Shown: positions 32,434 to 40,399 of the stretch, piece after piece
Position numbering within the stretch: the stretch's first letter is position 1
Layout of the letters: the number at the start of each line of letters is the position of its first letter
Assembly: GCF_003002095.1 (NCBI RefSeq)
Contig: NZ_PVZC01000007.1
Location: forward strand, 310,001 to 374,000
DNA: 64,000 nt
From: Allonocardiopsis opalescens
GTDB taxonomy: Bacteria > Actinomycetota > Actinomycetes > Streptosporangiales > Streptosporangiaceae
Direction of reading: 5' to 3'
The notes under the pieces: generated by a model
Seen by the model: only the letters and a program-made list of their open reading frames with translations
What the model was told of the DNA's origin: nothing
The model's database searches: none
Translations under genes and position numbers: made by a program

Positions 32434-34257
32434 TCACGGATAGGACACCAGGTAGTAGATGCCGTCGTTGAGGCCGGGGCCGGCCGGGCCGCCGGTGTCG
32501 TTGATGACGCGGTTGATGGTGCCGAGCTGGCCCAGCGAGACGATCACCATGTGCTGGAAGGCGACGCCCGAGCGGCGCGGCGCCTGGATGGCCCGCTCCG
32601 ACACGATGCTCGCGTCCTCCAGGAACAGGCAGTACACGCCCAGGCCCCACGCGCGGTGGTCGGTGACCGAGTCGGCCACCAGGTAGGCGGGGAAGCCGCG
32701 TTCGCCGCCGTTCATGTACGCCGCCTGGCTGGGCGGGTCGTAGGGCAGCTCACACTGGAAGAAGTAGGTGCGGCCGCGCTCGCCGTTCCAGATCACCTGC
32801 TCGCGGCGGTAGTGCTCGGCGAACAGGCCGTAGATGGTGACGTTGTCGCCGTTGACGATCAGGCCGTGCTCGGCGGGGTTCACCTCCCAGCCGATGCCGT
32901 CGCCGTGGTCGCCGCGCCACAGCCAGACGTGGTCGACGATCGTGTCGTGGCTGTTGACGACCAGGCTGCGCAGCGCCCGGCCGGCGCCGGCGCCGCCGAT
33001 GCGGGCGAACACGTCGTGGACGTGGATCGGGTTGCCCTCGTGGCGGGCGGAGGAGCCGGCGGGGCCGATCTCCACCAGGGTGCCGGACTCCTGCGGGCCC
33101 GCGTCGACCAGCAGGTGCGCCAGCTGGACGCCGTCGACGTCGGCCACCCGGATGGCGGTGATGCCGTTGTCGGGGATGAGGGTGGCCAGGCCCATGCCGA
33201 GCACGATCGTGTCCGGCCTGGTCACCTCCAGGGTCTGGTTCAGGTGGTAGACGCCGGGGGTGATGAGCAGGTGGCGGCCCTGGGCGAGGGCGGCGTTCAT
33301 GCTCGCGGCGGAGTCGCCGGGCCGGACGATGTGGAAGTCGCCGATGGGGATCGAGGTACCGGGCGTGGGGCCGTTGGCCCAGCTGATGCCGCGGGAGTCG
33401 CGGCGCGCCTCGGGGCGGAACACGTGGAAGGCGCCCGCGCCGTCGACGTAGAGGTAGGGCTTCTCGCGCACGTAGGGGGTGCGGTCGATCGTGGTGTGCG
33501 AGGGGTTGGGGAAGTGGTTCGGCGGTGCGCCCTCGACGCCCAGGAACACCATGTTCCACACCGAGCCGGCCCACTCCCCCAGCCGGCTGTTGCGGGTGAA
33601 CCACTGCTGCTGCGAGCCGGAGACCACCCGGTCGACCTGGCAGTCGGCCATGAAGCCGCCGCTGGACCAGCCGTCGTAGCCGTTCCACAGCGGCAGCTCG
33701 CCGCGCACGTGCACGCGGCGCATCGGCGCGGCCTGGGAGACGGCCCAGCGGTTGACCCCGTCCCACGGCGTCACCGACAGGTTCTCGGCGCCGCGCCAGA
33801 AGTTCTGGGTGGCGTTGCCGCCGAACCAGTCGGCGATCACCCGCACCCAGCCGGTGATGTTCACGTCGTCGGGCTGGCGGCCGAGGCCCACGATGTGGGT
33901 GTAGTAGCCGACGTTGACGTCGATGTCCTGGTAGTGGCCCGGCTTGAACAGGAAGGCGTAGCGCCCGGGGCCGAACTGGGCGGTCTCCTGCGCCGTGAAG
34001 GCGGCGTTGAGCCGGTCCTGGATCTGCTGGCGCGGCATCGAGGGGTCGAAGATGACGACGTTGGGGCCGAAGTCGGGGTCGACGGCGGCCGGGGCGGCGG
34101 TGTCGCGGGCGGGCGCGGCGGAGGCCGCCCCCGGGACGGCCGCCGCCACCGCGGTGGCGGCCAGGCCGACGATGGTGGCACGCCGGGTCAGCGCCCCGGT
34201 GGGCGGCTGCTCGGCGGCGGGGGCGCGGTGCTCGCGGGGGTCTTCGGGCTGTGGCAC
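32434..34257 (-). CDS. Tat-exported beta-helix protein (GH55-like family often annotated 'adenylyl cyclase')
   Basis: A 607-residue protein. The N-terminus has a twin-arginine signal (LTRRATIVGLAATAVAAAVP, cleavage near ASA-AP). The body shows paired beta-helix blocks: QFGPGRYAFLFKPGHYQDID and TITAIR-like coils such as GITAIRVADVDGVQLAHLLV and VVNSHDTIVDHVWLWRGDHG. I recall this sequence family being annotated 'adenylyl cyclase' in streptomycetes, a name with no support here; the double beta-helix resembles GH55 exo-beta-1,3-glucanases. GTG start with GAGGAG six bases upstream. A GAGAGCGCTCTC operator lies 47 bp upstream, so it belongs to the LacI regulon. Confidence 0.75.
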   Translation of the reverse strand: MPQPEDPREHRAPAAEQPPTGALTRRATIVGLAATAVAAAVPGAASAAPARDTAAPAAVDPDFGPNVVIFDPSMPRQQIQDRLNAAFTAQETAQFGPGRYAFLFKPGHYQDIDVNVGYYTHIVGLGRQPDDVNITGWVRVIADWFGGNATQNFWRGAENLSVTPWDGVNRWAVSQAAPMRRVHVRGELPLWNGYDGWSSGGFMADCQVDRVVSGSQQQWFTRNSRLGEWAGSVWNMVFLGVEGAPPNHFPNPSHTTIDRTPYVREKPYLYVDGAGAFHVFRPEARRDSRGISWANGPTPGTSIPIGDFHIVRPGDSAASMNAALAQGRHLLITPGVYHLNQTLEVTRPDTIVLGMGLATLIPDNGITAIRVADVDGVQLAHLLVDAGPQESGTLVEIGPAGSSARHEGNPIHVHDVFARIGGAGAGRALRSLVVNSHDTIVDHVWLWRGDHGDGIGWEVNPAEHGLIVNGDNVTIYGLFAEHYRREQVIWNGERGRTYFFQCELPYDPPSQAAYMNGGERGFPAYLVADSVTDHRAWGLGVYCLFLEDASIVSERAIQAPRRSGVAFQHMVIVSLGQLGTINRVINDTGGPAGPGLNDGIYYLVSYP

Positions 34258-34303
34258 GGGGTTCTCCTCGGCGGGGAGGTCCCGGCGGAGGGGCGCCGGG
34301 ACG

Positions 34304-34315
34304 GAGAGCGCTCTC
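34304..34315 (-). promoter_or_regulatory. GAGAGCGCTCTC operator before the Tat beta-helix gene
   Basis: A perfect 12-bp palindrome 47 bp upstream of the GTG at 34257. It directly abuts the terminator of the upstream DUF1996 gene, so the -35/-10 of this gene must overlap the terminator. I could not place them convincingly. Confidence 0.72.
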
Positions 34316-34319
34316 AAAA

Positions 34320-34350
34320 CGGAGCCGGTCCGGGGACCGGACCGGCTCCG
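34320..34350 (-). terminator. Rho-independent terminator after the DUF1996 gene
   Basis: Perfect 14-base arms (34320-34333 and 34337-34350) with a 3-nt loop. Read on the minus strand the stem is followed by TTTT, one of the few T-tracts in the window. Confidence 0.75.
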
Positions 34351-34430
34351 GGGTGGGAGGGCCCGGCCGGCCGCGCGTTCAGTGCGGCCGGACCTGCGGC
34401 TCAGCGGGGATCGGAACGGTCGGGTGCGGT

Positions 34431-35483
34431 TCAGGGCAGTTCGTAGTCCTCGTTGAGGGCCGCGCCCTCACCGGGGTGGTGCTGGTCGTAGCCGCGGGCG
34501 TCGCACTGGAGCCCGCCGTTGATGCAGTGCTCGACCATGGCGGCGAGCGTCGCCTCGTCCCAGGCGTTGAAGAAGTCGTAGTGGAACGAGTAGCCCTCGC
34601 CGCTGGACAGGTGGACGCCGGACATGTCGCCGTCCACGGGGAAGGCCATCTTGAACTCGACCATCGGCACGGCCACCGGGTGGCTGTCCGGGCAGACGTC
34701 CGAGCCGTTCTCCACCACGGGGTAGGCCATGTGCGACTGGTGGTCGGGCGAGTCCAGGTGGCGCCCGTCCCAGCAGCTGGGCGCCTGGAAGCGGACGTTG
34801 AGCTGGGTGCCGTCCGGGCAGTGCGCCGGGACGTGCGCGTTGTCGTAGTCGTCGCCGCACTCCCAGCCCTGGACCGTGGCGTCCAGGAACTCCTCGGCGC
34901 TCTGCGTCGGGCTGCCCACGACGTAGCGCAGCCCGGTCGGGAAGGGCCGCACGGTGGTGTGGTCGCGGATGCCGGACTTGTAGTAGATGACCTGGTGCCC
35001 GATGGGGCGGACCTCCTCGGTGCCGTTGTACATCGTCGGCATCCAGTAGGCGGACAGGTCGCCGGGGACGCGGCAGCTGGTGCCGCCCCGCTCCAGCGAG
35101 GCGAGGGTGCTGAACGCGTCCGTGGTGGTGTTGCCCATGAAGGTGTGGTCGTGGGAGCCGCCCGGCCGGCCCGGGTAGACGATCGGGTCGTCTGGGGCGG
35201 TGTGCGAGACGGTGCAGTTGGCCTGGAACTCGCGGTGCACCGCGAAGGGCGGGTTCTCCAGCGGCGGGATGCCCGCGACGGGCTCGTCCACCGGGACCCA
35301 CTCCCCGGGGGGCGGGGCGGGCATCGCGGCCATGGCCATGTGCTCGTGGTGGGCGGCGGTGTCGGCGGCCGCGGCGACGGCGGGGTCGGTGGGGCTGAAC
35401 ATGCCGATCGCCAGCACGGACACCGCGGCGGACGCGGCGGCGAGGGCGGGCAGTCGGGTCGGGTCGAACGGTCTGTGTGCCAT
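34431..35483 (-). CDS. Secreted DUF1996-domain protein
   Basis: A 350-residue exported protein with signal peptide (ALAAASAAVSVLAIGMFS, cleavage near AVA-AA). DUF1996 hallmarks are the His-rich opening VYPGRPGGSHDHTFMGNTTT, SAYWMPTMYN, HQVIYYKSGIRD, CPDGTQLNVRFQAPSCWDG, and SGEGYSFHYDFFNAWD. The family is common in fungi and some actinomycetes and has no established reaction; the many His/Asp/Cys residues suggest metal binding. GGAGG precedes the ATG. Its promoter carries TGGGAGAGCGCTCTCCCA, placing it in the same LacI regulon as the GH-A and beta-helix genes. Confidence 0.88.
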   Translation of the reverse strand: MAHRPFDPTRLPALAAASAAVSVLAIGMFSPTDPAVAAAADTAAHHEHMAMAAMPAPPPGEWVPVDEPVAGIPPLENPPFAVHREFQANCTVSHTAPDDPIVYPGRPGGSHDHTFMGNTTTDAFSTLASLERGGTSCRVPGDLSAYWMPTMYNGTEEVRPIGHQVIYYKSGIRDHTTVRPFPTGLRYVVGSPTQSAEEFLDATVQGWECGDDYDNAHVPAHCPDGTQLNVRFQAPSCWDGRHLDSPDHQSHMAYPVVENGSDVCPDSHPVAVPMVEFKMAFPVDGDMSGVHLSSGEGYSFHYDFFNAWDEATLAAMVEHCINGGLQCDARGYDQHHPGEGAALNEDYELP

Positions 35484-35568
35484 GCGGACCTCCGTGCCGC
35501 GCCGGTGCGCGGCTCGGTTAGCGGGGGGGCGGGCGGTGCACAGGGGAGGCGACGCCTCCCAGAGGGAC

Positions 35569-35623
35569 TGGGAGAGCGCTCTCCCATTTCGGCAAATGCT
35601 ATGCCTCAACTGATCCGTGTCAA
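35569..35623 (-). promoter_or_regulatory. DUF1996 promoter with 18-bp LacI operator
   Basis: TTGACA (35623-35618), 16 bp and TAGCAT form a good minus-strand promoter. TGGGAGAGCGCTCTCCCA (35569-35586), an 18-bp perfect palindrome, lies across the expected +1. A second small hairpin, GGGAGGCG/CGCCTCCC (35534-35550), sits in the leader. Confidence 0.8.
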
Positions 35624-35694
35624 GACTCCATGAACACCCGGAGTCGCGGATGTTACCGCGACCGCACGGCCCCGCCCGCCCCGCAACACGAAAA

Positions 35695-35732
35695 GCACCG
35701 GTGGGAACGGGGACGCTCGTTCCCACCGGTGC
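35695..35732 (-). terminator. Rho-independent terminator after the GH43 arabinanase gene
   Basis: Perfect 15-base arms (35695-35709 and 35718-35732) with an 8-nt loop, followed on the minus strand by TTTT. It ends transcription of the gene at 35769-36800. Confidence 0.8.
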
Positions 35733-35768
35733 CGCCGGTGTCCGCCCGCGCGGGGCGGGTGGACGGAA

Positions 35769-36800
35769 TCAGTGCGCGTAAGGCCAGCCCGCGGAGTCCC
35801 AGCCGAGCCAGTTGATGCCGAGCAGGGCGGTGCCGTTGTCGTTGTAGTAGTGGTAGGCGAGGATGTCGTGGTCGGTGTCGGCGAAGACGTCCTGGTGGCC
35901 GGGGCCGTGGATGCTGCCCTGGCCGGCCAGGATCTCGGTGCCGCCGCCCGAGGTCATCCGGGTGCCGTTGCGGTCGGTGTAGGGGCCGGTGATGCTGCTG
36001 GAGCGGCCGACCATGATGCGGTAGGTGCTCGACGCGCCGCGGCAGCACAGGTCGAAGGAGACGAACAGGTAGTAGTAGCCGCCGCGCCGGAAGATGGTCG
36101 GCGCCTCGATGGCGCCGCCGTTGCGGCCGGCGATGGAGTACAGGCTGGAGTCCAGCCGCCGGCCGGTCGCCGGGTCGATCCTGATCATCTTGATGCCGGA
36201 CCAGAAGGAGCCGAAGGCCAGCCACCAGCGGCCCTGGTCGTCCACCTGCAGGTGCGGGTCGATGGCGTTGTAGTCGTTGGAGGAGGAGGACTCGATCACC
36301 AGGCCCTGGTTGGACCAGGTGCCGGAGTCGCCGCTGGTGCTGGTGGCCAGGAAGATCGCCGAGCGGTTGGAGCCGAAGGTCGACGCCGAGTAGTACAGGT
36401 AGTAGCGGCCGTTGTGGTAGGACAGGTGCGGCGCCCACAGGTTGCGTGCGCCCCCGGTGTAGGGGCTGGTCCAGGGCGCGCCGCCGGGGAAGACCGTTCC
36501 GGCGTTGCGGAAGGCGGTCCGGTCGGTCGAGGTCTTCAGGGCGACGTTGTCGCCGGTGTGCGCGACGAGGTAGCCGCCGTTGGGCCGCCGGACGAACGAG
36601 GGGTCGTGCACGGTGATGTCGCCCGTCACCGGGCCGGGGTAGGGATAGGCGACCGCGCTGACGTCGGCGGCGGCGGGCCGGGGGCCGGTGAGGCCCGCGA
36701 TGGCCGAGGCGGTCGCCATCGCGCCCGTCGCCAGCGCGGCGCCCAGCAGGCGCCGCCGGGACGGCGGTTCGGGGGACGGGATGCGGGGGTCTTCGGTCAC
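35769..36800 (-). CDS. Secreted GH43 endo-alpha-1,5-L-arabinanase
   Basis: A 343-residue five-bladed beta-propeller enzyme with a Tat-type signal (PPSRRRLLGAALATGAMATA, cleavage near AAA-DV). The GH43 triad is visible: catalytic base Asp66 in VHDPSFV, the pKa modulator Asp181 in AIDPHLQ and the acid Glu232 in AIEAPTIF. NLWAPHLSYHNGRYYLYYSA and SFDLCCRG are characteristic of endo-arabinanases (subfamily 5/6-like). The C-terminal YHYYNDNGTALLGIN contains the His that helps bind the metal in arabinanases. The GTG start has a purine-rich AAGGAG upstream. It lies 49 bp after another GH43 gene, so probably an operon for arabinan side chains of pectin. Confidence 0.92.
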   Translation of the reverse strand: MTEDPRIPSPEPPSRRRLLGAALATGAMATASAIAGLTGPRPAAADVSAVAYPYPGPVTGDITVHDPSFVRRPNGGYLVAHTGDNVALKTSTDRTAFRNAGTVFPGGAPWTSPYTGGARNLWAPHLSYHNGRYYLYYSASTFGSNRSAIFLATSTSGDSGTWSNQGLVIESSSSNDYNAIDPHLQVDDQGRWWLAFGSFWSGIKMIRIDPATGRRLDSSLYSIAGRNGGAIEAPTIFRRGGYYYLFVSFDLCCRGASSTYRIMVGRSSSITGPYTDRNGTRMTSGGGTEILAGQGSIHGPGHQDVFADTDHDILAYHYYNDNGTALLGINWLGWDSAGWPYAH

Positions 36801-36849
36801 GGTCTCTCTCCTTGCTGCCGGAGGCGGTTGGGGGTGGCCGCCCGGGGGT

Positions 36850-38244
36850 CTAGTGGCCGATCTGGAAGGTGGCGTCCTGCCGGTCCATGGCGGAGGACCC
36901 GGTCGTGACGGGGTCGGTGCGCAGCTGGTAGCCGGAGTGCCTGATGTAGCGGTCGGGGAAGTTGTGCGAGCGGAACGAGGTCCAGGCGGAGTCGGCCAGG
37001 CCCGGGACGCGGTGGAAGGTGGCGTCGGCCGCGAAGGCGGCCGAGCCGTCGTCGCGGGCGAGCACCAGGACGTGGCCGGAGTGGCGCAGGAAGTGGTCGG
37101 GCAGGTTGACCGACTGGAAGGACAGGCCCGACGCGTCGGCGCGGCCGGGCACCAGCCGCCACTGCGCGTCGGCGTAGGGGTCGAAGGGGTAGGGATCGAT
37201 CCGTGCCGTGTGGTCGGCGTGCCGGATCAGGTGGTCGGGGAAGTTGTAGGACTTGATCCGGTTCCAGGCGGGCGCGCCCCAGCGGGCCAGCAGCGCGGCG
37301 TGCTCGGCCGCCGTGATCGGTGCGATGGTGGCGTGCTTGGCGTTCAGCGGCTGCGTGTACTCGGCCTTGGACAGCGGTGACCAGTTCCCCGCGGCGACGT
37401 CGGTGCTGCGCCACACGTAGAACTCGCCGTTGACCGGGGAGAAGGAGTCGCCCCACAGGAACCACTCGTCGCGGTCGTTGGCCTTGGCGACGATCGGCGC
37501 CTCGATGCCGCCGCTGATGACGCCGGAGGTGTAGGTGCCGCTGTCGAAGGACCGCGGGTCCAGGGTGGCCGAGCGCGCGCCGTAGAGCCGCCCGTCGGCG
37601 AAGCTCTTGTAGTAGAGGTAGTTTCCCCTGGGCGTGACGTGCATCGTCCCGTCCAGGACGTTGAAGCCGGGGTCGAAGAAGAGCTGCGGCTGGGAGACGG
37701 TGACGAAGTCAGCCGTGTAGTTGACCCACAGCGCGTCGCGGCCGCCGCTGTTGGCGGAGTAGATGATGCCGTACCGGCCGCGGGCCGCGTCCCAGAATGC
37801 CTCGGGCGCCCAGGTGTGGGTGGGCATGCCGTGCATCCGCAGCCGCCGGTAGCCGGTGAAGGACCGCAGGTCGGCGGAGTCCCAGGCGTGGATGTACTGG
37901 TTCTGCTGCGTGAAGTCGGTACCGCGCAGGTCGGTGGCGATGACGGCGAAGCCGCCGTCCTGCCTGCGGATGATGAAGGGGTCGCGCAGGCCGCCCGTTC
38001 CGGCGGTCGGGGTGGCGACGGGCTCGTTCTGGTTGAGCGGGATCCAGTGCAGCCCGTCGGTGCTGACCGCCAGGTGCAGGCCGTAGTCGTCGCCGAGCCG
38101 CGAGGGGGACTCGGTGAAGTAGCCCATCACGTAGGCCTGGTAGGCGGGGGCCGGGGCGGCGGACGCGGCCCGCGGCGCGGTGCCGAGGCCGGCCAGGACC
38201 AGCGAGGATGCTCCCAGGCTCAGCAAGGTGCGGCGTTCGAGCAT
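36850..38244 (-). CDS. Secreted GH43-like enzyme with AbfB (CBM42-type) domain
   Basis: A 464-residue exported protein (signal LLSLGASSLVLAGLGTAPRA). The N-terminal propeller has GGLRDPFIIRRQDGG, PTHTWAPEAFWD, FNVLDGTMHV and ISGGIEAPIV, giving Asp/Asp/Glu candidates of a GH43-like site. Residues about 330-464 contain three AbfB repeats (SYNFPDHLIRHADH, SVNLPDHFLRHSGH, SHNFPDRYIRHSGY), a beta-trefoil that binds arabinofuranose side chains. Probably acts on arabinose-substituted polymers. Start ATG with AAAGG upstream. Likely cotranscribed with the arabinanase gene that follows. The precise bond cleaved is not known. Confidence 0.85.
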   Translation of the reverse strand: MLERRTLLSLGASSLVLAGLGTAPRAASAAPAPAYQAYVMGYFTESPSRLGDDYGLHLAVSTDGLHWIPLNQNEPVATPTAGTGGLRDPFIIRRQDGGFAVIATDLRGTDFTQQNQYIHAWDSADLRSFTGYRRLRMHGMPTHTWAPEAFWDAARGRYGIIYSANSGGRDALWVNYTADFVTVSQPQLFFDPGFNVLDGTMHVTPRGNYLYYKSFADGRLYGARSATLDPRSFDSGTYTSGVISGGIEAPIVAKANDRDEWFLWGDSFSPVNGEFYVWRSTDVAAGNWSPLSKAEYTQPLNAKHATIAPITAAEHAALLARWGAPAWNRIKSYNFPDHLIRHADHTARIDPYPFDPYADAQWRLVPGRADASGLSFQSVNLPDHFLRHSGHVLVLARDDGSAAFAADATFHRVPGLADSAWTSFRSHNFPDRYIRHSGYQLRTDPVTTGSSAMDRQDATFQIGH

Positions 38245-38272
38245 CAGCGATGCCTTTCGTCTGCTCGGAGGG

Positions 38273-38311
38273 CCGCGGTCCGGCGGCGGACGGGGGGCCG
38301 CCGGACCGCGG
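38273..38311 (-). terminator. Stem-loop after the RICIN-GH43 gene
   Basis: Perfect 15-base arms (38273-38287 and 38297-38311) with a 9-nt loop, 24 bp past the stop of the upstream minus-strand gene. It separates that transcript from the AbfB-GH43 gene. Confidence 0.65.
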
Positions 38312-38334
38312 GGCTCACCGTGGGGATCCGCCGG

Positions 38335-39852
38335 TCACTCGCCGGACGGCGCCGGCAGCTGCACCCCCGTCCGGACCGGGGTGCCGAAGTTCGGGGTGCC
38401 GTCGGCGTTCCAGGTGAAGCGCTGCGCCCGGGTGGAGCGGTTCATGTCGCAGCCGCCGCTCGCCGAGTCATTGGCGTGGTAGACGATCCAGTCCTCGGTG
38501 CCGTCGGGCGAGCGGAAGAAGCCGTTGTGGCCGGGGGCGAAGACCCCGTTGGCGTCGCTGCGCTGGAAGACGGGCTGCGGGTGCTTGGTCCAGTGCGAGC
38601 GGTTGAGCGGGTCGGAGCCGGTGAGGGTGAGCAGGCCGAGCTTGTAGTCGGGCCCCCAGCAGGCGCTGGCGGAGTACACGATCATGGTGCGGCCGTTGTG
38701 GTAGAGGGGCTCGGCGCCCTCGTTCACCGGGTGCGTCTGCCGTTCCCAGGCCAGGGTGGGCTGGCTGATGGTCCGCCGGGCGCCGCTGATGGTCCACGGG
38801 TTGCTCAGCGGGGTGATGGACAGGCTCTGGGTCCCGTTGTCCATGTAGCTGCCCAGCAGGTACAGGTTGCCGTTGACCCGCAGGATGCTCGGGTCCAGCT
38901 CCCAGGTGTTGCCGAGGTCGGCGCGGAAGGTGTACGGGCCCATCGGGTTCGTGCCCGAACTCTCCAGCACGTGCAGCCGCTGGGTGGGGTTGAAGTCGGA
39001 CACGTTCTGCCCGGCCACGTAGTAGAGGTACCAGCGCGGGCCGTTGGGTCCGTTGATCAGGTGGAACTCCGGCGCCCACATGTTGCAGCAGCCGTTGGGC
39101 CGCCCCGACAGGTCGAAGACCGTGGTGTCCTGCGCGCTCGCCAGGCCGCCCAGGGTCCGCGAGCGCCGCATGGTGATGGTGGAGTTCCAGGTGGTGGTGG
39201 CCAGGTAGTAGTAGCCGTCGTGGTACTGGAGCCACGGGTCGGGGCCGTTGCGCTTGATCGGGTTGGTGAAGCTGCCCGCGGCGTCGAGTTCGACCAGCTC
39301 CCACTGCTGGTTGGCGCCGTTGAGGTCCGGCCACTGCACGACCTGGCCGCCGTTGGCGGTGGAGAACTCGTACACGTCCACCGCCTTGCCGCTGTTGCGG
39401 TTGATCAGGCGCACGTAGCCGTCGCCGGAGTCGGCGAGCCGGAACTGCTGGCTGGCCCGGTTCTGGTCGCTCCACTGCACGATGCCGGCGCCGTCGGCGG
39501 TGGAGGAGCCGGCCACGTCCAGCACCCGGCCGCTGTGCCGGGACCGCAGCCGGTACCAGCCGTCGCCGGACTCCACGAACTGCCACTGCTGCCAGGCGCC
39601 GTCGTTGCGGGTCCACTGCGCGATCCGGGCGCCGTCCTCGGTGGCGAGGTCGTACACGTCCAGCGCGAGGCCGCTGTGCCGGTTGACCAGCACGTAGTAG
39701 GCGTTCGGGTCGATCACCGGTGCCGCCGAGGCCTGCTGCGGTGCGACGGCGGTGCCGCCGCCGAGCAGCAGCGCGAGTAGGGCGAGGAGGAGGCCGGCGC
39801 GCAGCGGCCAGGGGTTCGAGGGCGGACGGGCCGCCGGGGTTCTGGTGCTCAT
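38335..39852 (-). CDS. Secreted GH43 arabinofuranosidase with N-terminal RICIN domain
   Basis: A 505-residue exported enzyme. Signal peptide (LRAGLLLALLALLLGGGTAV, cleavage near ASA-AP). One beta-trefoil RICIN domain occupies about residues 45-190, with three repeats (NRHSGLALDVYD, SRHSGRVLDVAG, NRNSGKAVDVYE and QQW/QQF anchors). The GH43 propeller begins NPIKRNGPDPWLQ (base Asp) and continues through ELDPSILRVNG and NEGAEPLYHNG (acid Glu), a pattern like subfamily 26 exo-1,5-arabinofuranosidases. Start ATG. A perfect 24-bp palindrome around TGTTAGCGCTAACA lies 28 bp upstream, and a second copy lies farther up. Likely induced by arabino-oligosaccharides. Confidence 0.9.
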   Translation of the reverse strand: MSTRTPAARPPSNPWPLRAGLLLALLALLLGGGTAVAPQQASAAPVIDPNAYYVLVNRHSGLALDVYDLATEDGARIAQWTRNDGAWQQWQFVESGDGWYRLRSRHSGRVLDVAGSSTADGAGIVQWSDQNRASQQFRLADSGDGYVRLINRNSGKAVDVYEFSTANGGQVVQWPDLNGANQQWELVELDAAGSFTNPIKRNGPDPWLQYHDGYYYLATTTWNSTITMRRSRTLGGLASAQDTTVFDLSGRPNGCCNMWAPEFHLINGPNGPRWYLYYVAGQNVSDFNPTQRLHVLESSGTNPMGPYTFRADLGNTWELDPSILRVNGNLYLLGSYMDNGTQSLSITPLSNPWTISGARRTISQPTLAWERQTHPVNEGAEPLYHNGRTMIVYSASACWGPDYKLGLLTLTGSDPLNRSHWTKHPQPVFQRSDANGVFAPGHNGFFRSPDGTEDWIVYHANDSASGGCDMNRSTRAQRFTWNADGTPNFGTPVRTGVQLPAPSGE

Positions 39853-39879
39853 GATGCTCCCGATGGGGGTTCGGGCGGA

Positions 39880-39903
39880 CGGAATGTTAGCGCTAACATT
39901 CCG
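39880..39903 (-). promoter_or_regulatory. LacI-type operator 1 (TGTTAGCGCTAACA class), 24-bp perfect palindrome
   Basis: Arms CGGAATGTTAGC (39880-39891) and GCTAACATTCCG (39892-39903) are exact complements. It lies 28 bp upstream of the GH43 ATG at 39852. The 39853-40399 intergenic stretch otherwise contains the second operator, two hairpins and no credible gene. Confidence 0.78.
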
Positions 39904-40119
39904 GTGCGTGGAGGGTGCTCGAAATCGTGCTGGTCTGGGGCGGACGGAGCGGCACCCGCGCTCTGCACCGGGGGGCGAGGCGTCCGGGGCGGGCGGTGCC
40001 GGGCGGGGGTCGGATGGTCGCTGCGGGGTGCTCCACGTCGGCTGCGCGCCGCCCCGGCGGCGGAACCCGGGCGGGACCGGCCACTGCGGCGAGGCCGTCG
40101 CACTGTGACGTGGACTACA

Positions 40120-40148
40120 GTGTTAGCGCTAACATTTCAGTGCGTCAA
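40120..40148 (-). promoter_or_regulatory. LacI-type operator 2 within a minus-strand promoter
   Basis: TGTTAGCGCTAACA (40121-40134) is a perfect palindrome, placed between TTGACG (40148-40143) and TAACAC (40125-40120) with a 17-bp spacer. Its centre is 236 bp from operator 1. Similarity extends beyond the palindrome into GTGCGT on the right in both copies. Confidence 0.65.
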
Positions 40149-40344
40149 GGGCTTCTCGAAAGTTTTCGGACCGCACAGTGATCGACTCGGTACCCTGCGC
40201 GCACGCTGCCGGGACGGTCCGCCGCCGCTGCGTGGCGCGGCGGCGGACCGCCTGTGGCGCGGACCGCCGGAGGTGCTCGGCGGTCCGTGCTCCGGACGGA
40301 CGGCGCGGGCCCGTCGGGCGCCGCGCCGCGTACGGAGCCGTGGA

Positions 40345-40387
40345 GCGCTCCGGCGGGCCGCCGTCGGAGTGCGGCCCGCCGGAGCGC
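40345..40387 (-). terminator. Stem-loop after the PL9-like gene
   Basis: Perfect 16-base arms (40345-40360 and 40372-40387) with an 11-nt loop, 13 bp beyond the stop at 40400. A second hairpin with 14-base arms lies at 40215-40250. Confidence 0.7.
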
Positions 40388-40399
40388 GGCTCGTACGGC

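Noticed and set aside
32434-34257. Adenylyl cyclase function
   Set aside because: No class I-VI cyclase catalytic motif is visible; the protein is Tat-exported and made of beta-helix coils. The name seems to be an inherited annotation error.
31840-35633. Long plus-strand open frames (868 and 460 codons) across the beta-helix and DUF1996 genes
   Set aside because: Both are antisense shadows with biased composition and no start signals. The minus-strand genes have signal peptides, operators and terminators.
39853-40399. Several short open frames (60-194 codons) in the intergenic region before the GH43 gene
   Set aside because: They are Arg/Gly/Pro-rich, overlap two operators and hairpins, lack Shine-Dalgarno sequences and resemble no protein.
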